The notes: a model not told the origin generated them from the sequence alone. DNA of 64,000 nt from Apostichopus japonicus (GCF_037975245.1 NC_092572.1:2517501-2581500); one strand, 5' to 3'. Positions 50,040 through 62,554 are shown, counted from the stretch's first letter. Numbers and translations are program-made.

Positions 50040-53000
50040 TATATGCAATCAGTATGTGTACATTGATGTGTATGAAGTTGAGTTGAGTTGAGTTTGAGTT
50101 GGGTTTATTTCCACAGTACAAATATGCAACATTTTTACAAGGTGGTGGAGAAGGTACTGAGGAAGCGTAGCTTATAAGAGCAGCCTCCCTTGACAAAAAA
50201 CAAGATAATGACAAAAACAAAACAAAGAAAATTCGTGACCACCTAGTAATAAGAATCATCACTAAATGGGATTTCAATTTGGACTTGAAGTAAGTTATGG
50301 ATTTAGAATCTTTTAAGGTTCTGTCTAAACAATTCCATATACCGACCGCGGTGTTTATGATATATCGGTGGTTGAAAAGTAGTTCAAAGATGTTTAGAAA
50401 CGTGTATTATGGGCAATAAATTTCACGGTTAAACTTATGAATCACAATTACAGGGCAAGAGTATGTTTACATAACTATACTAGGCCCATACGTAAAGATA
50501 CCGACCTGGAATTTCAAGATATCGTAGATAGTTAGGACTTTTAGATTTGAAAAGGGAAATTTTCGGTGGGCACGATAATTATACAGTTCTTTACAACTCA
50601 AATGGCTTTCTTTTGGAGAACGTGTTAACGGTTTAGAATGGACAAGAGATTCACATGAGATCCAGGGTATGGGATGGCATGAAATAAGAATTTTATAAAA
50701 AAAAAACAAGAAAACAATGACATTAGGAATATTAGAACAAAAATAGTCAATATGATATATCCAAGATGGGAATCTAATTAAATACCGAAAGACTTAGTTT
50801 GTTAACCAAATTAACTTAACTGTTCTCAATAAATATGTCTATTCAAACGATTATACGTTGCATGGGACGAAATATCATGATTTTTTACCCTTACATTTAA
50901 TGACATTTGTTAGCTCTAAACCTTGCGAATACAGAACTTAATTCAGCGTTAATCATACGGGAAACATCATGAACATCACTATGCTTGAATACTATATGAT
51001 CAGCAAAAAGTGTAAACTAAGCAAAGTAGAAGAGTTACATAAGTCATTGAGTTAGATAAGAAAAAGAAGTGGTCCAAGTATAGAACCTTGCGGTACACCA
51101 CACACTATATAGCACTGTGCTTTGAAAATGTGGAGTGTTAGCTCAGTGGTTAACACCGGTGCCTTTCAATCATAAGGTCCCCGGTTCGAGTCACTCCCAG
51201 ATTAATGTATGTCGTCCAGTTACAGAGTTGTTGACAATTAACAATTCATAATCATGGACGTTAAATATGAATGTGAGAGACTGACTTCGGTCAGCTTGTG
51301 GCTTTGATAAGCCAATTAGGCTTCTTCGCGAGTTCCTGCTTGCAGGAGGATCTAATATACATATACATACAGAATGTCTTATTTAAATAGATTCTTTACC
51401 AATTATATACAAATCCACGGATTCCTTAACGACTAAGTTTATGAAGTTAAATATCATGGTTAACAGTGTCGAAAGCTTATGAGAGATCTAGAAAAAACCA
51501 CCAGTAATGATATCGTTACTGTAAAGAACCCTAGCAATGTATTGCACGATTTCTGCTGCTGTCATATAGGTAGAACATGTTTTTACGAGAGGGTGAGACA
51601 TTTTACATTACTTTTTCAAGAACTTTTGAGTTTGTAGGGAGAATAGAGACTGGTATGTAGTTTGAAAGCACAGAAGGGTCACCAGCTTTGAAATGGAAGT
51701 AATTCTTGATACTTTCATACGGCTTGGAACATCACCACTAGAAACGGAAATGTTACCGATATTCGCAAGGGTTAAGATAATATTAATTGGGGCAAGAGCA
51801 AAATACCGTCCATCCCGGCGGCGGAGCCTTTTCAGTTTACTGATAATCAAGGACATTTCGGGTTGGTTGTTTGGGAAAATCATAAACATGCATTTAGACA
51901 TAGACTTAGCTAGAAAACTTTTAAGGTGGACATTATTCCTTCGAATGCCATTGGCTAGACTCTGTCCGATACTTGAAAAATAATAGTTAAAACAATCCGC
52001 AACACTTAAATTTTTATCAATTATTTCACCATAACGATCAATTCGGAATTGTGACATTCTTTGCAATTCAATTTGCCTGCACCTTTAATTTCATTTATGG
52101 TTTTACAGGTTTCTCTTTGGTTATTGCGATTCAATTAAGCAGATTGCTATAGTATGATATTTTAGAAACCCTAATGGTATTAGTAAGAACTTTGTTGTAG
52201 TTGACGTATTTGAGCTTATTGCGAGGAGTAGGCTACTGTTCTGACAGTATAACTTGTAAAGCTTTTTCTTAGTAGCGCAATGGATTTAATAATAACAATA
52301 GATTTAATACTAAAGGTGATCCATGGCTTACGATGGATGACTTTATCATTTCACGAAGAATATTAATTTATAAGACAATTATCTTAAATATCATTAATGA
52401 CATTTGTAAATATATTACACGCATCGTTTACATACCGTTTAGAATAAAGATGCTGCCAGTTAAAGTTGTGAAGCCCGGATGTAAACCTATATAGTTACCA
52501 CTTCTCTTTAGTTTATAACTTTTACACTCTGATTGATCAGGGGAGTCACACATTGAAGAACAAACTACAGGGAAATAGTCACTTACATCTGAAACAAGAT
52601 GCCGGATGATATATAACCATTAAGTTCGTTATTGCAATATATATATGATCAATCATAGTAGAATAAGAGTCCGTAATCCTAGTTGGCTTGATAATTAGCG
52701 GCGTGAACGAATCAGAGTACATAAAATATACATAGCTATAGACACATTACTATTAGAATCATATTTAACGATGTCAATATTATTTCCCCAAGAAGACCGC
52801 TAGCCTTTTCACTCTGGTTGATAATATATAAATATTAGAAATGTTATTAACAAAAGTATCTAATGAAGAGTCAGGCAGTCGATGAATAACACCAACTACA
52901 ACGTTTCCATTAGAATATATAAACCTTCGTCTCTTCGTGTACCAACACTGCTAGCCTGAGCAAAGGTATCATTTAACATATGTAACATGTTCAGTGGTGT

Positions 53001-53100
53001 GCTTTCATTAATCCAAGTTCCAGTAACAGCAATAAGTCTAATGTATCATAAATAAGATCATAATCACATTTTAACAAATTGCAGAAAATTGTACATGAAC
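50040..53100 (-). mobile_element. Degraded LINE (CR1/Jockey-like): endonuclease, RT and pentanucleotide tail
   Basis: On the minus strand, 53060-52700 reads across frames AVTGTWINESTPLNMLHML and VVGVIHRLPDSSLDTFVNNI, an APE-type endonuclease. 52066-51608 carries SSGDVPSRMKVSRITSI (RT), and 51085-50960 reads GVPQGSILGPLLFLI then FADH, the canonical LINE RT motif. The 3' end near 50080 has (caact)n repeats after a gtggaaataaaccc stretch. Multiple stops and frameshifts disable it. A SINE interrupts it at 51128. Confidence 0.82.
51128..51356 (+). mobile_element. tRNA-derived SINE inserted in a LINE
   Basis: The tRNA-like head has an A-box (ttagctcagtggtta, 51137-51151) and a perfect B-box (ggttcgagtc, from about 51183), then a tRNA-unrelated body ending gcttgcaggaggatcta and a short (ta)-rich tail. 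It is the same family as 34207-34433. It lies between the GVPQGS block and upstream RT motifs of the LINE. Confidence 0.85.
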
Positions 53101-54000
53101 ACGACAATCACAAAAACAAACAAAACATGTTCTGTCCGCCGGATGTTATTCTCTGGTGGATACATTTAGTCTAGGCTCTATACATACAGATTTCCATTTA
53201 TATACAACTTACCATTCCGTAATCTTGGATGCTTATACCTTCAAGAAATGCGGAATTCATAATGAGGCGAAGTTTTGATATGTTCCTGTAGTCCTTCGGA
53301 GTCAGTTCCTCTCAGTCAATCCCCAACGAGCTAGTTAATGAGATCAGAGAGCAGTTTTCTTGTAGTCCCGCCGCAAACATCTGGTCATGACGTATGGAAT
53401 TTCGCGAAACTGCTTGGGACCTACCCTTTGGTTTAAATGTTTAAATAATGCTAAAGAAGACGTCGCTAACCACCAAGACGCGGTAAGTGAATCTCTCAAC
53501 ATATATTATCGTACTTGAACAGTAAAAACTGATATTTTTGTCGTACTTTCTGATAAATCTCCATTAAATTTTGCGCCTTTTTACATGGTTCCAAAAACTG
53601 CCGTTAAATTTGCAGTGAACTTGACTTCGTTACAGGAAAACAATGCACATTTTTGGTAAAATTGGCTAAATTAAACTATGCCCTTTTTTATTCATACCCG
53701 ATTCGCGATTGGAAATGCACTAGTCTTGTCAATAATCAATTTGTAATCTTACGTCAAAACACATCGTTATGTAATAAAAAATGTAAGGACTTTGTATTGG
53801 CTCTGCGTGTACATGTAATGATGTACATTCCTTTAGTTCGTGGGAAAATGCATATGTCAAACTATAGTGTAAACACCTATTACTTCATAGTCATTATATT
53901 ACTACAGCCCTGAAATATGGGAACAGAAAAATGCTCATCTTCTTTCAACACATTATGCAAGCTTCGAAGATGATGTAGCATATAGGAAAAAATTTCCTCA
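53100..54000. other. AT-rich non-coding
   Basis: No supported gene. An 86-codon plus-strand frame at 53653-53913 has no recognisable domain. Confidence 0.4.
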
Positions 54001-54330
54001 CGCTTACCACGGCAAAATACCACTCCTTTTCCATGGTTAACTGTGGTACAATAGCACAATTAGACTGGAGTATGTTGGTCCTATGGATGCGGTTTACCAC
54101 AGTTTTACCATAGTACCACACCACAATTTTACCATGGTTTTTATCACTTTCTATTTCATCTTCACCATGGATTTATCTCAAATTGTGTACTATATGGCAT
54201 TACCATAGTTTTACCCTAACTAACCACAAGTTTAACCTACAGCTGTACCAAAGTTTTACTCTAATTGTATCATGGTTTTACCTTAAGTGTACCATAATTT
54301 ATCACAGTTGTATCCCAATTGCACAACAGT
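54000..54330. repeat. Degenerate minisatellite (ttttaccatggtt/accacagt)
   Basis: About fifteen imperfect units built on ttttaccatagttntaccacag fill the stretch. Confidence 0.75.
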
Positions 54331-55179
54331 TTTCCCTACTTGTCTTAATTATAATCAGTACCCCACAAATTACCTTAAATTCACCGATTGGTGGATTGTA
54401 TCATGATTGGGCTAGTTGAAACGTGCTACAAAGCAACGCGTACTGTTTGTCATAATGGTGTATGTATTGTAACTAAAATGTTATTTGTTATTAAAAGAAT
54501 AATCCAGGTCAAAATTGTTTTGATATGTTAAGGAGGACCATAATCTAAGTATTCTGGTGAAATTTGCAATCAATTCATATTTACCATTTTTGAGATACTG
54601 ACAGTTGAAGTTATCTGATATTCTACAAAAAGTGAACTTGAAGCAAACAGATGTGATGTCATAGTTGCACACTGACAAAATAGTGTTTTATTTTTCTTAT
54701 TTTTTCAGTCTATTGATTTGACCTTGGATTGGATTACTAGTTTGTCTAAAAGAGAATGTAAAGTTTATAAAATACCAATACTTATGGTACGTTCACATTA
54801 TGGATGCATCCAATTGTGGAGTATAAAATTAGACGTAAATTGGTGAATAGCTTCAGCAAAGCCTAATGGCCTCTGAATCTGACCTTGTCTCTTTCGTTGC
54901 GCACGCCTTGCTCGTAGTTTGTGTTTTCCATGTTCTAAAATAAGCCACAACTTAACTCCGTTATGATCATAGCCCAGTGCGCGAGGCTATTCAGCCAATC
55001 ACAAGACAGCTGATTTCATCGTCCGATATTTCCGGTGTATTCTTTTAACGTTGGAAAATTCCATCTGATAGTAGCATACATGCCTGTATTGCAATATATA
55101 CTTTGAACTTACGTGCGAGCAGAGAGGATGGTAGCCCAGCGAACGGATAAGATATCTGAATGTAAGTTGTGATAATTTA

Positions 55180-55570
55180 AGGCAAGATAAACAGTATTCT
55201 GATTTAGTGACTGGTAGGAATAAGGCTCAAGATCAACTAATTTAATTTATTAAAAATAAGAAACTTGTTGTATTAAGTTTAAGACCCAAATATTGCTATA
55301 AAACCTAGAAAGTGCTTCCAAATGATATAAAAACTGTTAAATCTTATGTTACGTTGAAGCGCAAACTTAAAGCCCACCTAATTTAAAACTACGCTGAGTA
55401 TTGAATATCTCATGTTTATTTTTCTCTACTCTTAATTGTTACCTTCTTTCATTGTTATTTGTTATTTTTTGGTCGCTAGCTCGATAAACTACTATTGTTT
55501 TTCTAGTGTCCTGTTACCACTTTGTTCTTATGTATAGACGAAATAAATGAAATGAAATGAAAATGAAAAT
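55180..55570 (+). mobile_element. 3' end of a LINE with (atgaa)n tail
   Basis: The plus strand reads YKTWKVLPNDIKTVKSYVTL then KRKLKAHLI stop, the usual C-terminus of LINE ORF2. About 180 bases of 3' UTR and a tail of aaatgaaatgaaatgaaaatgaaa follow. Confidence 0.75.
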
Positions 55571-55829
55571 ATTTGCGTGTTTGAAGTCAACCTAGGTCGT
55601 AGACTTGACAGGGGCTAGGTTTGTTAGGCTGTATGTGATTCACTGCAACGTTATACAGTAGATCACAGTTCACCCTTCTTTTGTTTCGTAATAGTATTTA
55701 CGACCTAGAGAGCCTGTGTCCATTTGGCTCAAATGTTTACTAACCTAAAGGAACAATTTAGGGAAAGAATATTGAAAAGTAACGTCAACTTGCAAAAATC
55801 AATATTTTCAGTCAGTAGCACAAGGCTGT

Positions 55830-56240
55830 AATACTCAGATACCTTCTCACGAGTCATCTTCTCCTGAGTCATTTTTGTCACGAGAAATATTCTCACAAGT
55901 AACTGTAAAAAACGATACCTTCCCACGAGTTATTATACTCAAGAGTCATTATTCTCACGGTAAATATTCTTACGGGTAATTATGCACACGAGACTCCTTT
56001 TTGCGAGAGATCTCCTTACTAGCTATTTACTCGAGAGTGATATTAGACTGCCTTCTCACGAGAGACTTACTCGTAACTAACTTTAATCATGTATCCCCCA
56101 AGAAACTTTTCCTATATCTCCTCATGAGACACGTACTCATAATTAAATTACCCAGTCTTCACATAAGAGATCTTCCTAATTGTTTATAATAGTTTCGTCT
56201 TCTTGTGAGAACTCTTCTCGCGAGATACTTTCTCACGTAC
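55830..56240. repeat. Degenerate minisatellite (ctcacgagtcattatt)
   Basis: About eighteen imperfect units of ctcacgagtnattntt, directly before the Penelope-like fragment. Confidence 0.75.
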
Positions 56241-56275
56241 CAATTGCGTGTAAAAACTTAACTCAATTCGGTCAG

Positions 56276-56865
56276 TTATATGTAGATCACCAAGGATATG
56301 CTCGATCTTGCCGATGAGCTGTTGCTGTTACTCATTGTGTAAGTTTTAGTAGGCAATTCCAGACTTGCAGTGACGCGGACGGCAGCTTGAAGAATGGAGA
56401 TACTGGTGTATGTCTGTGGGCTTGGTGTATAAGTCTGTAGAGAGAGAGAACCATGTTCCTTGCGAACAGTCACATCGAGAAAGTTAACCTGTTGGTGAGA
56501 GTAATCAGAGGTGAATTTGATGGTGCTGTGGAAAGAATTGATGTGATTGATGAAGGTGAGCACGCTATCCTCATCACTGGTCCATACGAAGAAGATGTCA
56601 TCAATGTAGCGCCATCATATAAGACGAGAGCAGGGAGCTGCACTAAGAATGCGTTCTTTCAAGACTAGACATAAACAGGCAAGCAAAGGAAGGAGCCATC
56701 CTGGTACTCATAGCAGTCCCGTGTCTTTGAAGGTAATGCTTGTCCATGAACGTGAAGGTGATTTTGGTCTTTCAGTCAAGCAATTACTCTTTCATTCGCC
56801 ATACAGATGCTTTGGAAAAACACATTACTGCCAAGGGCTATAGTGCCAGTAGGGTAGGTGTAGCC
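56276..56865 (-). mobile_element. Penelope-like element, reverse-transcriptase fragment
   Basis: The minus strand reads [20 protein letters not shown] then, after a short frameshifted stretch, WRYIDDIFFVWTSDEDSVLT and QQVNFLDVTVRKEHGS. TRMAPSxA, the YIDD catalytic motif and FLDVTV identify the RT of Penelope-like elements. It contains stops and frameshifts and is inactive. Confidence 0.88.
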
Positions 56866-57337
56866 ATTCAGACGGAGTCCGCTCCCTTTCCCAGATTATC
56901 TACTTTGGCAGCGAAGGACAACAAAGGACGAGACATAAAGCTCCCCTTGTTGCTACTTTCCACCCAAATCTTCCTCCTTTTCAGCAAATCACCTCTAACA
57001 ACCACAACATTCTCCTCACTTCAGAAAGACTCCAACAAGCCGTCCCTGATAAACCCACCATCGTCTACAGACGACCACACAACCTACTAGACCTTCTTGT
57101 GCGTGTTGCTGTTCCACCACTAACTTCCAAACCCACACCCATTCAGCATGGTAGGCCTACTTTCAAATGTGATCGTACTTCGAGATGCATCATCTGCAGC
57201 CACCACATTGTTGAAACCAATTCCATCACAAGCCACAGCATGCAACTCACACACAAAACTAAGGGTCACATAACTTGCACAACCACTAATGCCATCTATC
57301 TGATCTCTTGTAGAGTTTGCGGAATCCAGTATGTTAG

Positions 57338-59074
57338 CAGGTGCGTATCCAGGGGGGGGGGGGCGTTGGGGGCGCGCGCCCCCCGGGTAAGGAAAAGAGG
57401 AGAGAAAAAAAAAGAGAAGAAAAACGGGAAAAGGAGTGGAAAAAAGAAAAGGAGGAGAGGAAGGAAGGGAAAAGAAAAAGAAAAAAGAGGGAAAAAGGAG
57501 AAAAGGAGGGAGTAGAAGATAGCCAAGACCTCGGGAAGAGAAAGATCCCTATTATATACACAGGGTAGCCAGTGACAGATCAAGGATTACGGAGGGGGTG
57601 TGCGCCTCACCCTACCCCTTACCCCGACAACTCCATTTTTGACGTCTGTTTTTCCTCTCTCACTAATGTACTTGAACTCGACCGAGTCGTCGGGGAACAT
57701 AACGCATTTCGGCAAATTTTCTTTATGACATCGCTAGTAATTTCAAAATAGACAATGCTTAGATGCAACTTACAAGGCCTGGGAAGTGTCATTTCCAGCG
57801 ATATGGGAGGCATTTTCGGCCAAAATTTTTCTTGTACGCTTCGCGCCAACTCATAGTTTGCCTACAGGCTTCGCCCTCCCTTGGCAATTACTCGCTACAC
57901 GCCAGTTCAGATTTGTAAAGCAAAGAGCAGATATAACATCATATCAATGAGCATTGAAATGCATGTTCCACGATGTACAGCCTCAAAAACTGTCAATGTG
58001 TGTAGTCAAAGGCGTAGGAGCCAGATTGGATTTGGGGGCTGTAATGACTTGCCCGAAAAAAAAAGCCAAAGCGCGCATTCAACATGTCGATGCCAATATC
58101 ATATAGGCAAGATCGGTCATTACATTATATGGCATCGTGTACCTTACGGTCCGTGAAAGTTGCACAGTATACCGCCGGATGCTAATGTAAACAACGACAT
58201 GTCTTATGTAGATGGAGAAAAACCATACAGATCCATTTATGTCAAAACTCTCTTTTACAGTAGTTATGTCGGCCAAGCTTACAACTTTATTTAAATTACC
58301 AAGGAGATCATTTTAAGCTATTCATTGCTATTTATTTTTCTTTCAGTAGGTGCCCAAAAAAAAAAGGGAAAACAATTGGGGGGGGGGGCTGCAGCCCCGC
58401 CTCCTACGGGACCTACGCCTATGAGTGAAGTGTTCGGTTTCGATATACCTGATATCGGAAATATCTGCTATTTTTCTGTTCCTTCAACGAAGTTTTGTAA
58501 AAGCCAATATAAGAGGTTGCAATACTTCTACACCAATAAATTAACTGTGTCGGAATTTTCGAAAATTTCCTCACCAACATTCTTCATCATACTTTCCTCT
58601 ACTCGTTCAATTTTGACCTGTCTGTTAGGGGTTCAAGGAGGTTTTTCTATATTCGTTGTCTATAGATTGAATGTTGTGCAACATTATGGGTATGTTTTGA
58701 AGTGATTTTATTCACGAGAAAAGTGAATTTTCAAATTCTCAACAATGGGCTTAAAACCTTGAAAAGTGGGGCTTTCGGATATTGTGGGCCGTAACGTAGA
58801 ATAACCTACAAAGCAATGAGGTCGAACATGATGTGTGACTGGTGACAATCTTCAAAAAGGTTATGGATGGAAAAAACTTTTGGGAAATACTTGGTTCTCA
58901 GGCAAAAGTGTACATCTGGTTGCTCATTTTCAAGCCCGAGAAGTGCCATTTCCGGTGATCTGGGGGGTATCAAAACCGGAAATTTTCTTGTATGCTCCGC
59001 GCCAACCGATGGTGGCGCTCCGCTTAGATAGTAATTCGCGCCCCCCGGGTTAGAAAATCCTGGATACGCGCCTG
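57338..59074. mobile_element. Inverted-repeat DNA element (1,737 bp) inserted in the GIY-YIG domain
   Basis: The ends caggtgcgtatccagg and cctggatacgcgcctg are near-perfect inverted repeats, flanked by a 5-bp direct duplication gttag (57333-57337 and 59075-59079). Removing the element and one duplication restores an uninterrupted GIY-YIG frame. A G run and a ggcgcgcgcc palindrome lie just inside the left end. No transposase is visible. It contains a nested element at 58007-58423. Confidence 0.85.
58007..58423. mobile_element. Nested hAT-like MITE
   Basis: Ends caaaggcgtagg and cctacgcctatg are inverted repeats (11 of 12). Flanking octamers tgtgtagt and agtgaagt match at 6 of 8, consistent with an old hAT-type target duplication. 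It shares internal blocks with 30753-31280. Confidence 0.65.
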
Positions 59075-59319
59075 GTTAGCGAAACCAAAACCACCCTCAA
59101 GAAGCTATTTTATGGTCACAGATCCACAGTCAACACCATGAAGACTGAGACCCCAGTTGGAGAACACTTTAACCTTCCCAACCATACCATTAACGACACG
59201 TCTCTAGAGGGCATTTAACACTTAGGTAGCCGTCCTGACCTAGTACGAATCAGCAGAGAGATGTTGTGGATGCAACGCCTTTGCACCCTACAACCTCATG
59301 GGCTCAACATTCAGGAAGG

Positions 59320-59560
59320 ACTAACTTTTCTTGTCCTCCCTTCCTTCTCCCCTTGTCCCCCCCCCCGTCACTCCTCTTTCTCATTGCTCTCTTCCACCAT
59401 TTTTTTCTCCGCACCTTTTTGTCTTTGTCCTTCTCCAGTTTATTCCCTACCCCCTTCCCTTAATCCTCTCTTTGTCCCTCCACTGTTTATCTCCTTCCTC
59501 CTCTTCCCCAGTTGGTTTCTTTCTTTCTTCTCTCCATCCCTTGTCCAGTAATCCCCTTAC
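59320..59560. repeat. Pyrimidine-rich tract
   Basis: About 240 bases almost wholly of C and T (ccccttgtccccccccccgt and similar) within the 3' region of the Penelope-like fragment. Frames across it are compositional artefacts. Confidence 0.8.
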
Positions 59561-59847
59561 ATTTATCTCTTTAAGTTCACCATGCTCATTACCCTATCTG
59601 TATTCTGTGCGTGTTTTTTGTCCTTTCTGTTACTGTTACTTGTCATTTAGCCTTTGAAGAAGAACCTGCTAGGATCGAAACGTCAGGCCAACTTACTTTT
59701 ACACACATAGTTTAACAATAGTTGTTTTATCACTTTCTTAAAAGATGTGTCCACTCATGCACGGATATCGTTGCTCCTGAGAATTGGGCACCGTTACGTT
59801 TGCATAGGTCCTGTGTTGTAACGTTGGGGAGAGACATCGGAGCTTAC

Positions 59848-59965
59848 CTTCACCTTCGCGAACTGTGGCGATTTTTTACCAGATCTTTTCATGACATCGT
59901 GGATGTCATTTTGCATGGAAATGTATTTTCCTGGTGCTTTGAGGCTCCTTAAAACAAATGTCGCC
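59848..59965 (-). CDS. Isolated exon-like open segment
   Basis: Bounded by tttcaag and gtaagc, open for 39 codons in one frame (ATFVLRSLKAPGKYIS..., ending QFAKVK). It is more CpG-rich than its surroundings. No partner exon in matching phase was found. Confidence 0.25.
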
Positions 59966-59999
59966 CTTGAAAGCACACAGGTACCCAAATATTCCCTTA

Positions 60000-61600
60000 A
60001 TTTATGTATTCAAAGACAGCCGAGGCTAACAGTGACTTCAAACAAACAGCGCCATGTAAGATTATCGAAGTAGCAAGGTTTGAAATAAACAGAGGTAAAC
60101 AGAGAACGTCCGAAATTCAGTACATATTTCAATAAAACAGTTAGCGTAGTACTAACTTATGAAATATAAAACAGGGACAAAACGAACACCTTGTGAAAAG
60201 TTTGCATTAAATGACAATGCCAACAGTTTATTTAAGTCACTTTGTGCAATTCATGAATGTTAAACAAACCATTCACGATTATTTTTGATAAACTAGAAGG
60301 ACAGAGTAAAAAACATTCATCATGATCATTTACAGTATATACAATATTTCAGCTATATTTCAGCTATATACAATTGCATGGAAAAGGAGACAAAAAAGAA
60401 GCGCAATGCTTATAGAATGTTTTCCCAATTTGAATATAATAAATATGTACATATACTGGAGAGAAACTAAGTGAAAGGAAACAAACCTTCAAACCAAAAT
60501 TAAATAATATAAAAAAATGAAAGAAAATTAATTTGTTGCTAATCAATGCAGTAAAAAATTGCAGTAAGAAACTAGTTTTGGCATTGATAAGTTGACATAA
60601 TATTTTTTTTCTCAAGAATTCAAGGTTAAGGATGACTTAAGTAAAGTCAAACCCAATCCGTTCCAGAGTTTAATATATGATGATGGAAAAACTGTTTTTC
60701 CTTGTACTTGCATAATTTATTCATTATAATTTACATAGAAATTATACTTGAATCGTTTATTCGAAACTAAGGAAAAATAATTTGCAGAGTTGAAGGTAAA
60801 ACCATGTGAACAACTTTGAACATTAAATCACCTGTGTTGAAATCTATAGTATGATGTAACTTTTAAGTTCTTAACTTAAAAAATGCTGAGAATCATGTTT
60901 CAAAAATTTAGCATGCCAAACGATACGAATAACCCTCTTATGTTTTAAGAATTAGGGGTAGTAGGGGGAAATGCCTACCTGTATGCCGATATCAGGTACT
61001 ATCATGTTCACATAGTTTTTACCCAAAAGTGAACCTGAAGCAAACTAGGCAGAAGTCATAGATAAGCTTTTCTTGTTTTTTTATACAAAAAAGATTTGTA
61101 AAATTTAAAAAACTTGTAAATAGTGTATGCATCAGATGAATAATGTGCACTGGCATTATAGAACTTGATCATCTCTGTAAGGAAAGTTAGAACAAGATGG
61201 ACATCCATGGAGTTGCACATATCATCTCGCCTACGACCGAATTGATCTGCATTGACCTCACTCCTTAACTACTATATAAATACTATTTTAAAATGTCATA
61301 TTACTCTTTACATATCTTGTGGTTTATTGACTTTCTCAACATACTGAAAAGCATATAGCTAATACAGTTTTTTTTTTTTTTTTTTTTGGGGGGGGTATTT
61401 TACCTTTGAACTATGACATGGTCAGGCACCTACCCATTAAATTTGAACTTGATCTGAATAATGGTTTAGGGGAGTTCTCAACACACACTATTCTCTCTTT
61501 GGGTGCAAAGATAAAGTCCTGCTTGTAGGGTTTTCAAATTCAGTCAGCCTTTTACATTTCTCTACTTTTAGGAACTTAATATTGAATACAACAATAAAGC
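60000..61600. other. AT-rich sequence, possible 3' end of right-edge gene
   Basis: A gtcaatgcag acceptor at about 61252 (minus) opens two frames, one of about 60 codons ending TGA near 61060 and one of about 20 codons ending TAA. Either could be a terminal exon, but I cannot choose. aaaagtgaacctgaagcaaac (near 61025) also occurs as a diverged copy near 54625. Confidence 0.25.
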
Positions 61601-61619
61601 AGCATTCATTGAGACATAC

Positions 61620-61839
61620 TTTTTCTTCCCATTTCAACAATGGTATCCAGCCTTCATCTTCATCAAAAATGGACAATGATAGCTTCTCTTCTTGCATGAT
61701 CATGCTAAACATTCCACAGTTTTCATACGGGAAGGAATCTCCTTCTTTTCCTTCAGTAGTTGTTCTTATCTTTCCCTCATCGAAATCTTTTGAGGAATAA
61801 GAAGGAAGTTCACAATGATGCAGACTCAAAACTTTCAAC
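61620..61839 (-). CDS. Exon of unknown minus-strand gene
   Basis: This is a 220-nt exon (phase 2 to 0) bounded by tagtacag and gtatgt; only one frame is open. It reads LKVLSLHHCELPSYSSKDF at the start and DEDEGWIPLLKWEEK at the end. The first part resembles one leucine-rich repeat, which is weak evidence. A 35-nt candidate exon at 62463-62497 would supply phase 2, but its own entry phase does not match the exon before it, so a piece of the model is missing. Confidence 0.45.
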
Positions 61840-62554
61840 CTGTACTATGATTATTTGTTGAGCAAGGCTCATGATGCATTTATTCCTTTTCAAGAGATAC
61901 AACAGTGACATTTGACAATTCCAAATCAATGTTTAAGATTGTATAGTCTTCCTGTGAATCAAGACAATGTGCTTTTCATTGTTTACATGTGTGTGTCTAT
62001 TTGTAAATGAAGAGGGCCTGATGTCTCAAATGTTCTCTTCAAGCCAAGTGTGAAGTCTGCAATTTAGTTGAATTCTCATTTTTGGTGGTATTCAGACAAC
62101 TTTAAGAACTGTACTTCAAACAATTTTGAAGACATAAGATATCCATTAATAAGCAACAAGCCACAAAGAGAACATGGGGCCTGATTGGTGTACAGTGACT
62201 GCATGTTTTATATAAATACTAGTCAGTTCGATGGCTGACAGTTAACTTCATCAGTCGGGTGGTTATTCTCTTTCGTTATTTGTCAATGGGATTGCACAGT
62301 CCTAAACATTCTGCAGAAGTTAGCAGTGTTCTGAGAGCCCAAATCAAGTAATTAAAAGTGGAATCAGCCTTTCATTTGTAACCATTAAGTTTACTCAAAA
62401 CTGTTTTACATCATCAAAGCAACATCAACGCACACAATGACCATTTTATATTTCCCCATCACCTGTCTAATAGCTCATAAGGAAATTGAAATATGCGCTG
62501 CAAATGCTTCTTATTTGAGCAGGTTCAAAAAGCAATGAAACATATGTAACTCAC

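Larger units (their letters stand above)
56880..59700 (+). mobile_element. Penelope-like element, C-terminal half with GIY-YIG endonuclease, split by an insertion
   Basis: The plus strand reads LVATFHPNLPPFQQI, TIVYRRPHNLLDLLVR, CIICSHHIVETNSI and TTTNAIYLISCRVCGIQYV up to 57337. It resumes at 59080 with ETKTTLKKLFYGHRSTVN, PVGEHFNLPNHTINDT and WMQRLCTLQPHGLNI, then a 3' end containing gatcgaaacgtcaggcc. The order matches the linker, GIY-YIG nuclease and tail of Penelope-like elements. The host frame continues exactly across the insertion at 57338-59074. Confidence 0.85.

Noticed and set aside
51130..51200. Functional tRNA gene
   Set aside because: A and B boxes are present, but the downstream part does not complete a cloverleaf and continues into a SINE body.
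57296..57583. Frames rich in Lys/Glu/Arg or Phe/Ser/Pro
   Set aside because: Both strands of a purine-rich tract inside the inserted element.
59261..59657. Pro/Ser/Leu-rich plus-strand frames
   Set aside because: Pyrimidine-rich low-complexity tract; only the first few codons belong to the Penelope-like tail.
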